Shown here: one piece after another, positions 9,129-19,499 of the stretch
How the letters are laid out: each line of letters opens with the position of its first letter
Numbering within the stretch: the first letter of the stretch is position 1
From: JABFSM01 sp963762545
GTDB taxonomy: Bacteria > Gemmatimonadota > Gemmatimonadetes > Gemmatimonadales > GWC2-71-9
NCBI GenBank assembly: GCA_963762545.1
Contig: CAVXLC010000001.1
Coordinates: forward strand, 930,001 to 994,000
DNA length: 64,000 nucleotides
Direction: 5' to 3'
The notes under the pieces: generated by a model
The model's input: the letters and a program-made list of their open reading frames with translations, nothing else
What the model was told of the DNA's origin: nothing
The model's database searches: none
Program-made: the position numbers and the translations under genes

Positions 9129-12100
9129 CCCCGGCGCGCACCGAACCGTCCCACGACCGTCAGCGCGAGGCGGCGCTCCTGCGATTGAGCTCCGGCATCG
9201 CGGCCGCCGAGACCGAGCGGGACATCTGCCAGGCCGTCGTCGTCGGGCTGCAGGACGCGGCGCTCGGGTTCGATTTCGTCGCGGTGCTGCGGGTGGACGA
9301 CGCGACCGGCGACCGGGTGGTGGTGGCGAGTCGCGGGTGCGAGAGCGCGCCGCCGGGGCTCCGGGTCCGGCCCGGCCAGGGCCTGAGCGAATTGCCGTTG
9401 CTCGACGGTCGGCTTCACTACACGCCGCAAGTCACCCACGACACCCGGTACCTCCCGACCCGCAACGAAGGATCGGAAGTGGACGTTCCGGTGCTGGTGA
9501 ACAAGAAGCTGGTCGGCGTGCTGGTGGTGGAGAGCAACCGGCACCATGCGTTCGAGGCCGACGACTTCGAAGTGCTGCGCGCCGCGGCCCATCAGGCCGG
9601 GATCGCCATTGGCCGGGCCCGGCTGCTGGCCGCCGAGCGGCGCCGTGCCGACGAGCAGGAGGCGCTCCGCGCGACGATGGGGGACCTCTCCGCGCGCCTG
9701 GAGCTCTCCGATCTGCTGCAGGCGGTGCTCGAGCGGGCCATCCAGCTCCTCCGGGTGAGCCACGGCGAGCTCGCGATCTACGACCGCGGGCGGGACCAGC
9801 TCGAGATCGTGGCGAGCTACAACCTCGGCAGGAAAGACACCACCGGCACCCGGATGCGGGTCGGGGAGGGCGCGATGGGGCACGTCGCCCTGACCCGGGA
9901 GCCGTTCATCATTCCCGACTACCAGGCCTGGGCCTCGCGCTCCGAGCAGTACGCGCAGGCGGATTTCCACGCCGTCATGGTCGCGCCGCTTCTCATGGGG
10001 CGGCAGCTGGTGGGGGCCATCGCCTTCATGGACCAGGACCGGACCCGACAGTTCGGCCAGGAGGATCTCCGCCTCCTCGATCTGTTCGCGCCCCAGGCCG
10101 CCGTCGCCATCGAGAACGCCCGGCTCTTCACGGTGGAGCGCCGGCGGGCCGAGGAGCAGCAGGCGCTGCTGGACACCATGAAGGATCTGGCCGGCCAGCT
10201 CGAGCTGTCCAAGGTGCTGCAGCGCGTGCTGGAGCGCGCCGTCGGGCTGCTCACCGTGACCGGGGGTGAGCTCGCCACCTGGGATGCCGTGGCGGGGGAC
10301 CTGGTCATCGTCGCGAGCCACAACATGGGCACCGACGCGGTCGGTACCCGGATCGCGCTGGGCGACGGGGCCATGGGGCGGGTGGCCGAGACCCGCGAGT
10401 CGCTGATCATCCCGCGGTACCAGGAGTGGGAGGGCCGGTCTTCCAAGTACTCTCAGAGCACCGTGCAGTCGGTCATGGCGGCGCCGTTACTCATCGGCTC
10501 CCGGCTGGTCGGGACCATCGCGAGTGTGCACTCTGACCCCGGCCGGGAGTTCGGCGAAGAGGACTTGCGGCTGCTGGAGCTGTTCGCTCCCCAGGCGGCC
10601 ATCGCCATCGAGAATGCGCGGCTGTTCACCCAGGCCCAGCACCAGCAGCAGTACTTCGGGGAGCTGGTGGCCAACAGCCCGGTCGCCATCGTCACGCTCG
10701 ACACCCAGCATGTCGTGGTCTCGTGCAACCCGGCGTTCCTCTCGCTTTACGGCTACACCGAGACGGAGGTCCTCGGGCAACACCTCGACGATCTGATCAC
10801 CACCGACGAGACCCGGGCGCAGGCGGTGCAGTACACCGCGCAGGCGCTCGACCACCGGCCGGTGCGCGCCATCGCGCAGCGGCGCCGAAAGGACGGCAGT
10901 CTGGTGGACGTGGAGGTGCTCGGCGTGCCGGTGGTGGTGGACGGCGCGCTGGTCGGGATGATGGGGCTCTACCACGACATCACCGAGCTGCTGAAGGCCC
11001 GGCGGGAGGCGGAATCGGCCAACACCGCCAAGAGCCAGTTCCTGGCCAGCATGAGCCACGAGCTGCGCACCCCGCTCAACGCCATCATCGGCTATAGCGA
11101 GATGCTGGAGGAGGACTCGCTGGAGCGCGGTCATCCGGAGTCGGCGGCGGACCTGCAGAAGATCCGGTCGGCGGGCCGCCACCTGCTCGCGTTGATCAAC
11201 GACGTGCTCGACCTGTCCAAGATCGAGGCGGGCAAGATGGAGCTGCACCTCGAGACCTTCGAGCTCCGCCCCGCCATCGACGCCGTGGCGGCCACGGTGG
11301 CCCCGCTCATCGAGAAGAACGGCAACACGCTCCGGCTCGAGCTCGCCGACGATCTCGGCGCGATGCGCGCCGACGTCACCCGGATCCGCCAGGTGCTGTT
11401 CAACCTGCTGTCCAACGCCAGCAAGTTCACCGAGCGCGGCACCATTACCCTCGCCGGACACCGGGAGGCGGCGCCCGGCGGCGACATCATTCGATTCACC
11501 GTCCGGGATACCGGCATCGGCATGACGCCCGAGCAAATGGCACGGCTGTTCCAGGCCTTTGCGCAGGCCGAAGCCTCCACCGCGAGCAAATACGGGGGCA
11601 CCGGACTCGGGCTCGCCATCAGCCGGATGTTCTGCGAGATGATGGGCGGCGACATCACGGTCGCCAGCGCCCCCGGCGACGGGACCACGTTCACCGTCCG
11701 GCTTCCCGCCCTGGTGCGCGACCCCCATGAGGCGGCACCGCCGCCGGCCGAGGGCGCCGGGCCGGGGAGCGCGGGCACCGTGCTGGTCATCGATGATGAC
11801 CCCGCTACCCGCGATCTGCTGAGCCGGATGCTCGGCAAGGAAGGCTTCCGGGTGCTCGAGGCCGCCACCGGCGAAGCGGGCATTCGGCTGGCCCGAACCG
11901 CGCGCCCCGACGTGATCACGCTCGACGTGCTGATGCCGGGGCTCGACGGCTGGGGCGTGCTCGCCGCGCTCAAGGACGACCCCGCCCTGGCCGCGATCCC
12001 GGTGGTGATGCTCACCGTCACCGACGAGCGGAACCTCGGCTTCGCGCTGGGAGCCTCGGAGTACCTGACCAAGCCGATCGAGCGCGCCCGGCTCTCCGCG

Positions 12101-12514
12101 GTGCTGGCGCGATACCGGCGGGCGCCGGGGGCCGGAGTGCTCATCGTGGAAGACGATGCGGACACCCGGGCGATGCTGCGCCGTTCCCTGGAGAAGGAAG
12201 GGTGGCGGGTCAGCGAGGCCGCGAACGGCCGGATCGGGCTCGAGCGGGTTCGCGCCGAGCAACCCGCGCTGGTGCTGCTCGACCTGTTGATGCCCGAGAT
12301 GGACGGGTTCGAGTTCCTCGACGGGCTCCGCGCCGGGTCCGGCGCCGGCGCGCCGGACGTGGTCGTCATCACCGCAAAGGAACTGACCGAGGATGACCGG
12401 CGCCGGCTGTCCGGCGGGGTGTCCCGGGTACTGCAGAAGGGCAGCCGGAGCCAGGAAGAGCTGGTTGCCGCATTGCGTTCGCGGATTGCGGCCAACGGGG
12501 GTGCCGGCGGATGA
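9125..12514 (+). CDS. Hybrid sensor histidine kinase, GAF x3-PAS-HisKA-HATPase-REC-REC
   Basis: Paralogue of the preceding gene (1129 aa) with one more GAF unit. GAF1 is about 15-175, then two GAF repeats each led by a similar helical linker (RRRADEQEALRATM, RRRAEEQQALLDTM), PAS about 505-625, HisKA with His645, HATPase N-box near 759 and GGTGLGL, REC1 Asp934 (LDVLMPGLDG), REC2 Asp1053 (LDLLMPEMDG). Catalytic residues look complete. No transmembrane segment, so it should sense an intracellular signal. It starts inside the ATGA overlap with the upstream kinase and ends in another ATGA overlap at 12511, consistent with translational coupling. Confidence 0.9.
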   Translation: MTPARTEPSHDRQREAALLRLSSGIAAAETERDICQAVVVGLQDAALGFDFVAVLRVDDATGDRVVVASRGCESAPPGLRVRPGQGLSELPLLDGRLHYTPQVTHDTRYLPTRNEGSEVDVPVLVNKKLVGVLVVESNRHHAFEADDFEVLRAAAHQAGIAIGRARLLAAERRRADEQEALRATMGDLSARLELSDLLQAVLERAIQLLRVSHGELAIYDRGRDQLEIVASYNLGRKDTTGTRMRVGEGAMGHVALTREPFIIPDYQAWASRSEQYAQADFHAVMVAPLLMGRQLVGAIAFMDQDRTRQFGQEDLRLLDLFAPQAAVAIENARLFTVERRRAEEQQALLDTMKDLAGQLELSKVLQRVLERAVGLLTVTGGELATWDAVAGDLVIVASHNMGTDAVGTRIALGDGAMGRVAETRESLIIPRYQEWEGRSSKYSQSTVQSVMAAPLLIGSRLVGTIASVHSDPGREFGEEDLRLLELFAPQAAIAIENARLFTQAQHQQQYFGELVANSPVAIVTLDTQHVVVSCNPAFLSLYGYTETEVLGQHLDDLITTDETRAQAVQYTAQALDHRPVRAIAQRRRKDGSLVDVEVLGVPVVVDGALVGMMGLYHDITELLKARREAESANTAKSQFLASMSHELRTPLNAIIGYSEMLEEDSLERGHPESAADLQKIRSAGRHLLALINDVLDLSKIEAGKMELHLETFELRPAIDAVAATVAPLIEKNGNTLRLELADDLGAMRADVTRIRQVLFNLLSNASKFTERGTITLAGHREAAPGGDIIRFTVRDTGIGMTPEQMARLFQAFAQAEASTASKYGGTGLGLAISRMFCEMMGGDITVASAPGDGTTFTVRLPALVRDPHEAAPPPAEGAGPGSAGTVLVIDDDPATRDLLSRMLGKEGFRVLEAATGEAGIRLARTARPDVITLDVLMPGLDGWGVLAALKDDPALAAIPVVMLTVTDERNLGFALGASEYLTKPIERARLSAVLARYRRAPGAGVLIVEDDADTRAMLRRSLEKEGWRVSEAANGRIGLERVRAEQPALVLLDLLMPEMDGFEFLDGLRAGSGAGAPDVVVITAKELTEDDRRRLSGGVSRVLQKGSRSQEELVAALRSRIAANGGAGG

Positions 12515-15500
12515 CCATGCCCGGCCTGCCGGACGGACCCCACCCCGGCGTCATGCGCTCGGCGCTGCTCCGCCTCAGCACGCGGATCGCCGAATCGCAG
12601 GACGAAGAACACATCTGCCAGGGCGTGGCCGAGGGGCTGATGCACCAGGTCTTCGGCTTTGACGGGGTGGGGATCTTCCTGGCGGGAACCGATTCGTTCG
12701 AGCCCGCCCTCAAGGCCCGCGCGGGCCGGTTCGGCCTGGACCGGGAGGGCGTCTCCGAGCTGCGCTTGCCGCTCAAGGTGGACCAGAGCGCGATCGGCGA
12801 GCTGGTCGTGCAGCGATCGGGCAGCGGGGCCTTCAACCAGGCCGATCTCGAAATCCTGGCCGCGGCGACCACCCAGGCAAGCATTGCCATCGGCCGGGTC
12901 CGGCTGCTCGCGGCGGAGCGCCGTCGCACGTCCGAGCAGCGTGCGCTGCTCGATACCCTGGCCGATCTCTCGAGCGAGCTGCGACTCGATGCCCTTCTCG
13001 AGGCGGTGCTGAACCGCGCCGTCGCACTCCTCGGGGTGACCGGCGGAGAGCTCGCGGTGTACGACGAGGAACGCGACGAGCTCGTCATCGTCGCGGCGCA
13101 GGGCATCGGCAAGGAGTCCATCGGAACCCGGATGCACCGGGGCGACGGCGGTATGGGCCACGTCGCCAGCACCCACGAGCCGCTGATCATCCCGAACTAC
13201 CAGCAGTGGGAAGGCCGCTCTCAGCAGTACACCCACAGCACCATCCAGGCGGTTGCGGTGGTGCCGCTCCTGGTCGGATCCCGCCTGGTCGGCGCGATCG
13301 CCGCGGTACACTCGGATCCCTCCCGCAAGCTCGGCGAGGCCGATCTCCGGCTGCTCAACCTCTTTGCCGCCCAGGCGGCGATCGCCATCGAAAATGCCCG
13401 GCTCTACTCCGCCGAGCGAGACCGCGCCACCGAGCAACAGGCGCTGCTCGATACGCTGGCGGATCTCTCCGGGCAGCTCGAGCTGTCCCGCCTCCTGACC
13501 GCGGTGCTGGAGCGCGCGACCACCCTTCTCGACGTCACCGGCGGTGAGCTCGCGATCTATGACGAGGACACCCAGGAGCTGGTGATCCTGGCGAGCAATC
13601 TGCCGGTGAGCGCGGTCGGGACCCGGATGCGGATGGGCGAAGGTGCGATGGGCCGCGTCGCCCAGACCCATGAGCCGCTGATCATTCCCCACTACCAGGA
13701 GTGGGAGGGGCGTTCGGACCACTACACCGAGAGCACAATTCAATCGGTGATGGCGGCGCCCCTGCTCATCGGCAAACGCCTCGTGGGGGCGATCGCCAGC
13801 GTCCACGACGATCCGACCCGGCATTTCGGGGAACGGGAGCTTCGCCGGCTTACCATGTTCGCGCCCCAGGCGGCGATCGCGATCGAAAACGCCCGTCTCT
13901 TCACTGCCGAGCACCGCCGGGCCGGGGAACAGGATGCCCTGCTGGATACTCTGGCCGATCTGGCCGGCGAGCTGGAGTTGTCCAAGGCGCTCGAGCGGGT
14001 GCTCGGACGCGCCGTGTCGCTCCTCGGCGTGACCGGCGGCGAGCTGGCGACCTGGGACGAGGCCCGCCGCGAGCTGGTGGTCGTCGCCAGCAACAACATG
14101 GAGACCAACGCCATCGGTGCCCGGATGAAGGCGGGCGAAGGCGCGATGGGCCGCGTGGCTGAGACCCACGAGGCGCTGATTATCCCGCGTTATCAGGAAT
14201 GGGCGGGCCGCTCCGACCAGTACACCCAGAGCACCGTCCAGTCGGTGATGGTCACCCCGCTCCTGATCGGCAGTCGTCTGGTCGGCGCCATTGCGAGCGT
14301 CCACTCCGACCCGAAGCGCATCTTCGGGCCGCAGGACCTGCGCCTGCTGCAGCTCTTTGCGCCGCAGGCGGCCATCGCCATCGAGAACGCCCGTCTGTTT
14401 GACTCCTCGCAACGGTATCACGAGGCGCTGGTTCGGAACAATCCCGTCGCGATCGTCAATGTCGATCTCGAGGACGCCATCACATCCTGCAACCCGGCGT
14501 TCGAGAGCCTCTTCGGCTACGCGGAGACCGAAGTCACCGGGCACAATCTCGACGAGCTCCTGACGACGGACGAAACGCTGCAGGAGGCCCGCGCCTACAG
14601 CAAACAGACCGCGGCCGGACGCAAGGCCACCGGCACCGGCCGCCGCCGCTGCAAGGACGGCCGGCTGGTGGATGTCGAGCTCCTCTCCGTGCCGGTGGTC
14701 GTGGCCGGCGAGCGGGTCGGCATGATGGCGCTGTATCACGACATCACCGAGCTCCTGAAAGCGCGCCGCGAGGCGGAAGCCGCCAATTCCGCCAAGAGCC
14801 AGTTCCTCGCGAGCATGAGCCACGAACTGCGCACCCCCCTGAACGCCATCATCGGCTACAGCGAGATGCTCGAGGAGGACGCGATCGAGCGCGAGCAACC
14901 CGAGTCGGTCGCCGATCTGCAGAAGATCCGGGCCGCGGGCAAGCATCTCCTGGCGCTGATCAATGACGTGCTGGATCTTTCCAAGATCGAGGCGGGCAAG
15001 CTGGACCTCTATCTGGAGACCTTCGACCTCCGGCAGGCGGTGACCGATGTCGCGACGACCGTGGAGCCGCTGATCGCGAAGAACCGCAACCGCCTGGATC
15101 TCGAGTGCGCCCCCGATCTCGGGACGGTGCACTCCGACCTGACCCGGGTGCGCCAGGTACTGCTGAACCTCCTCTCCAATGCCTCCAAGTTCACCGAGGG
15201 TGGAACCATCACGCTTGCCGTCGAGCGGACCGGCGGCCAGGTGATCTTCCGGGTCACCGATTCCGGCATCGGCATGACACCCGAGCAGATGACCCGACTC
15301 TTCGAGCCGTTCTCGCAGGCCGAGACCTCCACCAGCAAGAAGTACGGCGGCACCGGCCTGGGCCTCGCGATCACCCGGCGATTCTGCGAGCTCATGGGTG
15401 GGGAGATTTCCGTCGCCAGTGAGCCGGGCCAGGGCTCCACCTTCAGCGTCAGGCTGCCGGAAGATTCGGCCCATCCGGCCGAGGCGGTAGCCGCAGCGGC

Positions 15501-16248
15501 GCCCGCAGCACGGGGCGCGGGCACGGTGCTGGTGATCGATGACGATTCCGTAGCCCGGAACATCACGCGGCGGGTCCTCTCCCGGGAAGGCTACGGCGTC
15601 GTGGAAGCGGCCGACGGAGAGATCGGGCTCCGGCTCGCGAAGGAGCTCCACCCCGATCTCATCACGCTCGACATCCTCATGCCCGGGATGGACGGCTGGA
15701 CCGTGTTGGCGGGGCTCAAGGCCGACCCTGCGCTCGCCGCGATCCCCGTGATCCTCCAGACGATCCTCGAGGACCGTAACATGGGCTTCGCGCTCGGCGC
15801 CTCGGAGTATCTGACCAAGCCGATCGACCGGAAGCGGCTCGCCGCCCTCGTGAAGCGCTATGTGCCAAGTCCGACTGCGGGGCCGGTGCTCGTCGTGGAG
15901 GACGACGCGCCCACGCGCGCACTCCTGGGGCGCGCGCTCACCAAGGCCGGATGGATCGTGGCCGAGGCGGAGAACGGACGGGTCGCGCTGGAGCGCATCG
16001 CGGAGTCCCGTCCCGCCCTCGTGCTCCTGGACCTCATGATGCCGGAGATGGACGGCTTCGAATTCATCGACGTGCTGCACCGGGACAAGACCCGGCGGGA
16101 CATTCCTGTCGTCGTGATCACGGCAAAGACCCTGACCGACGCCGACCGGCGCCGCTTGAACGGCGGGGTGGAGCGAGTGGTGCAGAAGCACGCCCTCGAT
16201 GCGGAAGCGCTGCTCGCCGAGGTGCGGGCGGTGGTGGGCGCTCGATGA
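12511..16248 (+). CDS. Hybrid sensor histidine kinase, GAF x4-PAS-HisKA-HATPase-REC-REC
   Basis: Largest of the four paralogues (1245 aa). The N-terminal GAF is shortened: it lacks the central 'LHYTP..TRD' part seen in the first GAF of its siblings. Three full GAF repeats follow with near-identical linkers (EQQALLDTLADLSGQLELS type) at a spacing of about 160 residues. Then PAS (about 630-745), HisKA His771, HATPase LLNLLSNASKF and GGTGLGL, REC1 Asp1054 (LDILMPGMDG), REC2 Asp1174 (LDLMMPEMDG). ATG 12511 lies in an ATGA overlap; a second ATG at 12517 is a possible alternative. The stop overlaps the next ATG at 16245. Confidence 0.9.
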   Translation: MTMPGLPDGPHPGVMRSALLRLSTRIAESQDEEHICQGVAEGLMHQVFGFDGVGIFLAGTDSFEPALKARAGRFGLDREGVSELRLPLKVDQSAIGELVVQRSGSGAFNQADLEILAAATTQASIAIGRVRLLAAERRRTSEQRALLDTLADLSSELRLDALLEAVLNRAVALLGVTGGELAVYDEERDELVIVAAQGIGKESIGTRMHRGDGGMGHVASTHEPLIIPNYQQWEGRSQQYTHSTIQAVAVVPLLVGSRLVGAIAAVHSDPSRKLGEADLRLLNLFAAQAAIAIENARLYSAERDRATEQQALLDTLADLSGQLELSRLLTAVLERATTLLDVTGGELAIYDEDTQELVILASNLPVSAVGTRMRMGEGAMGRVAQTHEPLIIPHYQEWEGRSDHYTESTIQSVMAAPLLIGKRLVGAIASVHDDPTRHFGERELRRLTMFAPQAAIAIENARLFTAEHRRAGEQDALLDTLADLAGELELSKALERVLGRAVSLLGVTGGELATWDEARRELVVVASNNMETNAIGARMKAGEGAMGRVAETHEALIIPRYQEWAGRSDQYTQSTVQSVMVTPLLIGSRLVGAIASVHSDPKRIFGPQDLRLLQLFAPQAAIAIENARLFDSSQRYHEALVRNNPVAIVNVDLEDAITSCNPAFESLFGYAETEVTGHNLDELLTTDETLQEARAYSKQTAAGRKATGTGRRRCKDGRLVDVELLSVPVVVAGERVGMMALYHDITELLKARREAEAANSAKSQFLASMSHELRTPLNAIIGYSEMLEEDAIEREQPESVADLQKIRAAGKHLLALINDVLDLSKIEAGKLDLYLETFDLRQAVTDVATTVEPLIAKNRNRLDLECAPDLGTVHSDLTRVRQVLLNLLSNASKFTEGGTITLAVERTGGQVIFRVTDSGIGMTPEQMTRLFEPFSQAETSTSKKYGGTGLGLAITRRFCELMGGEISVASEPGQGSTFSVRLPEDSAHPAEAVAAAAPAARGAGTVLVIDDDSVARNITRRVLSREGYGVVEAADGEIGLRLAKELHPDLITLDILMPGMDGWTVLAGLKADPALAAIPVILQTILEDRNMGFALGASEYLTKPIDRKRLAALVKRYVPSPTAGPVLVVEDDAPTRALLGRALTKAGWIVAEAENGRVALERIAESRPALVLLDLMMPEMDGFEFIDVLHRDKTRRDIPVVVITAKTLTDADRRRLNGGVERVVQKHALDAEALLAEVRAVVGAR

Positions 16249-19124
16249 CCCGGGCCTCCAACGGGCACGCGGCGCGCCGCCAGGCCGCGCTGCTCCGGCT
16301 CTCGGCCGAGATCGCCGCGGCGCCCGACGAAGAGGAGATCTGCCGGGCGGTCGTGAACGGACTCCGGGATCCCGCGCTGGGCTACGACTTTCTGGGTCTC
16401 TTTCTGGTGGATCAGGCCACTGGCGACCGGGTGCTCCGCGCCACGGTGGGGTGGCCGGGCGTGTCGCCCGGGCTGCACCTCCGCGCGGGGGAGGGCCTGA
16501 GCGAACGGCCGCTGCGCGACGGACAGCTGCACTATTCGCCGGCGGTCTCCCGCGAGGCGCACTACGCGCCCAGCCTGAGCAGCGGCTCGGAGGTGGACGT
16601 CCCGCTCCGCCTGGGCGAGCGGGTGTTCGGCGTGCTGGTGGTGGAAAGCGCCGAGCCGGACGCGTTCGGCCCGAATGACTTCGAGATCCTCACCGCCGCC
16701 GCCACCCAGGCCAGCATCGCGATCGGGCGGGCCCGCTCCCTGGCCGCGGAGCGGCGCCGCGCCGACGAGCAGCAGGCCCTGCTCGACACCCTGGCCGACC
16801 TCTCGGGCGAGCTCGAGCTCAGCAAGCTGCTCCAGGCCGTGCTCCGGCGCGCCACCAGCCTGCTCGGCGTGAGCGGCGGCGAGCTGGCGATCTACGACGA
16901 GGCCAGGAAGGAGCTCGAGATCGTCGCCAGCCTGAACATCGGGGTGGACTCGACCGGCACCCGACTGGGGCTCGGCGAGGGCGCGATGGGCCACGTGGCG
17001 GCCACCCAGGAGCCGGTCTGCATCGCGGAGTACCAGGACTGGCTGGGCCGGTCGGGCAAGTACTCCGGGATGGAAATCCACTCGGTGATGGCCGCCCCGC
17101 TGCTCATCGGGCACCGCCTGGTCGGCGCCTTCGCCTGCCTCCACGACGACCCCGCGCGCAAGTTCGGGCCGGACGATTTGCGGCTGCTCCTGCTGTTCGC
17201 GCCCCAGGCCGCCGTCGCCATCGAGAACGCTCGCCTGTACAGCGCCGCCCAGCGCCAGAAGCAGTACTTCGAGGACCTGGTGCTCAACAGCCCGGTGGCA
17301 ATCGTCACGCTGGACACCCGGCACGACATCGTCTCCTGCAACCCGGCCTTCGAGCAGCTCTACGGGTACCCGCAGGCCGAAATCGTCGGCCGGAATCTCG
17401 ACGAGCTGATCTCGACCGCCACCACCCATGAGGAGGCGGTGGCGATCACCCAGCACGTGCTCCAGGAAGGGGCGATGCGGAGCATCGGGCGGCGCCGCCG
17501 CAAGGACGGGACGCTGGTCGACGTGGAAGTCCAGGGCGTGCCGGTGCTGGTGGAGGGCAAGCTGGTGGGGCTGATGGGACTGTATCACGACATCAGCGAG
17601 CTGTCCCAGGCCCGGCAGGCCGCCGAGGCGGCCAACAGCGCCAAGAGCCAGTTCCTGGCGAACATGAGCCACGAGCTGCGCACCCCGCTCAACGCCATCA
17701 TCGGCTACAGCGAGATGCTCGAGGAGGAGGTCGCGGACATCGGGCACGACGAGCTGGCGCCCGACCTGCGCAAGATCCGCTCGGCCGGACGGCACCTCCT
17801 GGCGCTCATCAACGACATCCTGGATCTCTCCAAGATCGAAGCCGGCAAGACCGAGCTCTACCTCGAGGATTTCGACATCGGCACCATGGTGGACGACGTG
17901 GCGACGACCATCCGGCCGCTGGTGGACAAGAATGCCAACCAGCTGATCGTGCGGTCCGACGCCCCGGGCATGATGCACGGCGACCTCACCAAGGTCCGGC
18001 AGATGCTCCTCAATCTCCTCTCCAACGCCTGCAAGTTCGCCGAACACGGGACCATCACCCTGGACGTCGAGCGGGGTCCCGGAGCCGAGGGTGTCGACGA
18101 GGTCCGCTTCCGGGTGACCGACTCGGGGATCGGCATGACCCCCGCGCAGACCGCGCGGCTCTTCGAGGCGTTCTCTCAGGCGGAGTCGTCCACCAGCAAG
18201 AAATACGGCGGCACCGGGCTCGGCCTCGCGATCACCCGGCAGTTTGCCCGCATGATGGGCGGCGACGTGACCGTCGAAAGCGAGCCCGGCCGGGGGTCCG
18301 CCTTCACCATCCGGCTGCCCGCCCGGGCTCCCGCGGCGGCGGAACCGGCCGCCACCGCGGGGGCGGGCCGCGCCGGGACGGTGATCGTCATCGACGACAG
18401 CGAGCAGGCCCGCGAGCTCATCCGGCGCTTTCTGGTGGACGATGGATTCCGGGTGATCGAGGCCGCCAGCGGCGAGGCCGGGCTCGCCCTGGCCCGCCGG
18501 GAGCCTCCCGACGCCATCACCCTCGATGTCCTGATGCCCGGCATGGACGGATGGGCGGTGCTGGCCGCGCTCAAGGCCGACCCGGTGCTCGCCGGGGTTC
18601 CGGTCATCATGCTCACGATGGTGGACGACCGGAATCTCGGCCTGGCGCTCGGCGCCACCGATTTCATGACCAAGCCGCTCGACCGGGACCGGCTCCGTGC
18701 GCTGCTGGCCCGCTACCGGCGGCACGGCGCGGGCGATGTGCTGGTCGTGGAGGACGACCTCCCGACCCGGGAGCTGCTCCGGCGCCAGCTCGAGGCGGAT
18801 GGCTGGGCCGTCACCGAGGCGGAGAACGGCCGGGCCGGCCTCGCCGCGGTCGAGCGCGCCGTGCCGTCGCTCATCCTGCTCGATCTCATGATGCCGGTGA
18901 TGGACGGATGCCAGTTCGCCGCGGAGCTTCGCAAGCGCGAGGCCTGGCGGGGGATTCCGGTGGTGGTCATTACCGCCAAGGACCTGACGGCCGATGAGCG
19001 CCGGGCCCTCAACGGCGATGTCCAGGGGGTGCTCCAGAAGGGCGCGTTCGGCCGGGAGGAGCTGTTGCGCGAAATTCACCACCTGATGGACCCGACGGTC
19101 GCCGGGCCCCAGCACACGAGGTAG
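16245..19124 (+). CDS. Hybrid sensor histidine kinase, GAF-GAF-PAS-HisKA-HATPase-REC-REC
   Basis: Fourth paralogue (959 aa). The frame is open further upstream inside the previous gene, but the ATG at 16245 in the ATGA overlap is chosen because homology to the sibling N termini (RQAALLRLSAEIAAAPDEEEIC) begins just after it. GAF1, linker, GAF2, PAS, HisKA with His476 in NMSHELRTPLN, HATPase LLNLLSNACKF and GGTGLGL, REC1 Asp761 (LDVLMPGMDG), REC2 Asp880 (LDLMMPVMDG). Its REC1 begins VIDDSEQAR where the others have IDDD, still with two acidic residues for Mg2+. Ends 3 bp before the single-domain receiver. Confidence 0.9.
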   Translation: MTRASNGHAARRQAALLRLSAEIAAAPDEEEICRAVVNGLRDPALGYDFLGLFLVDQATGDRVLRATVGWPGVSPGLHLRAGEGLSERPLRDGQLHYSPAVSREAHYAPSLSSGSEVDVPLRLGERVFGVLVVESAEPDAFGPNDFEILTAAATQASIAIGRARSLAAERRRADEQQALLDTLADLSGELELSKLLQAVLRRATSLLGVSGGELAIYDEARKELEIVASLNIGVDSTGTRLGLGEGAMGHVAATQEPVCIAEYQDWLGRSGKYSGMEIHSVMAAPLLIGHRLVGAFACLHDDPARKFGPDDLRLLLLFAPQAAVAIENARLYSAAQRQKQYFEDLVLNSPVAIVTLDTRHDIVSCNPAFEQLYGYPQAEIVGRNLDELISTATTHEEAVAITQHVLQEGAMRSIGRRRRKDGTLVDVEVQGVPVLVEGKLVGLMGLYHDISELSQARQAAEAANSAKSQFLANMSHELRTPLNAIIGYSEMLEEEVADIGHDELAPDLRKIRSAGRHLLALINDILDLSKIEAGKTELYLEDFDIGTMVDDVATTIRPLVDKNANQLIVRSDAPGMMHGDLTKVRQMLLNLLSNACKFAEHGTITLDVERGPGAEGVDEVRFRVTDSGIGMTPAQTARLFEAFSQAESSTSKKYGGTGLGLAITRQFARMMGGDVTVESEPGRGSAFTIRLPARAPAAAEPAATAGAGRAGTVIVIDDSEQARELIRRFLVDDGFRVIEAASGEAGLALARREPPDAITLDVLMPGMDGWAVLAALKADPVLAGVPVIMLTMVDDRNLGLALGATDFMTKPLDRDRLRALLARYRRHGAGDVLVVEDDLPTRELLRRQLEADGWAVTEAENGRAGLAAVERAVPSLILLDLMMPVMDGCQFAAELRKREAWRGIPVVVITAKDLTADERRALNGDVQGVLQKGAFGREELLREIHHLMDPTVAGPQHTR

Positions 19125-19127
19125 CGT

Positions 19128-19499
19128 ATGCCGAAGATCCTTCTGGTGGAAGACAACGAGATGAATCGCGACATGCTCTCGCGGCGCCTGCAGCGCAAAG
19201 GCTACGAGGTGGCGCTCGCGGTCGATGGCCTGCAGGGGGTCACGATGGCGACTTCCGGCGGGTATGACCTGATCCTGATGGACATGAGCCTTCCCGAGCT
19301 CGACGGCTGGGAGGCGACCCGGCGGGTGCGGGACGCCGAGGCGGGGCGGCGGGTGCCGATCATCGCGCTGACCGCGCACGCGATGTCGGGCGATCGGGAG
19401 AAGGCGATGGCCGCCGGCTGCGACGACTACGACACCAAGCCGGTCGAGCTCGAGCGCCTGCTCGGCAAGATCGAAGCGCTGCTCGGGAAGCAGGCATGA
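19128..19499 (+). CDS. Single-domain response regulator (CheY-like receiver)
   Basis: 123 residues, only a receiver domain: acidic pair in LLVEDNEMNRD, phospho-acceptor Asp52 in ILMDMSLPELDGW, Thr in IIALTAH, and Lys in YDTKPV. There is no output domain, so it probably shuttles phosphate between the hybrid kinases and another protein, or acts by protein-protein contact. The ATG follows GAGG with 6-nt spacing, and the stop overlaps the next start (ATGA, 19496). It is more like the receivers of hybrid kinases than like DNA-binding regulators. Confidence 0.9.
   Translation: MPKILLVEDNEMNRDMLSRRLQRKGYEVALAVDGLQGVTMATSGGYDLILMDMSLPELDGWEATRRVRDAEAGRRVPIIALTAHAMSGDREKAMAAGCDDYDTKPVELERLLGKIEALLGKQA

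Noticed and set aside
12900..14400. Regular DNA repeats resembling a tandem or CRISPR-like array
   Set aside because: The period of about 480-490 bp matches repeated GAF-plus-linker domains inside one gene; no short repeats with unique spacers.
11131..19379. Very long open frames on the minus strand opposite the hybrid kinases (over 1100 codons each)
   Set aside because: They run antisense to genes with complete conserved motifs, encode His/Arg/Gly-rich sequence without recognisable domains, and arise from the GC-rich codon pattern.
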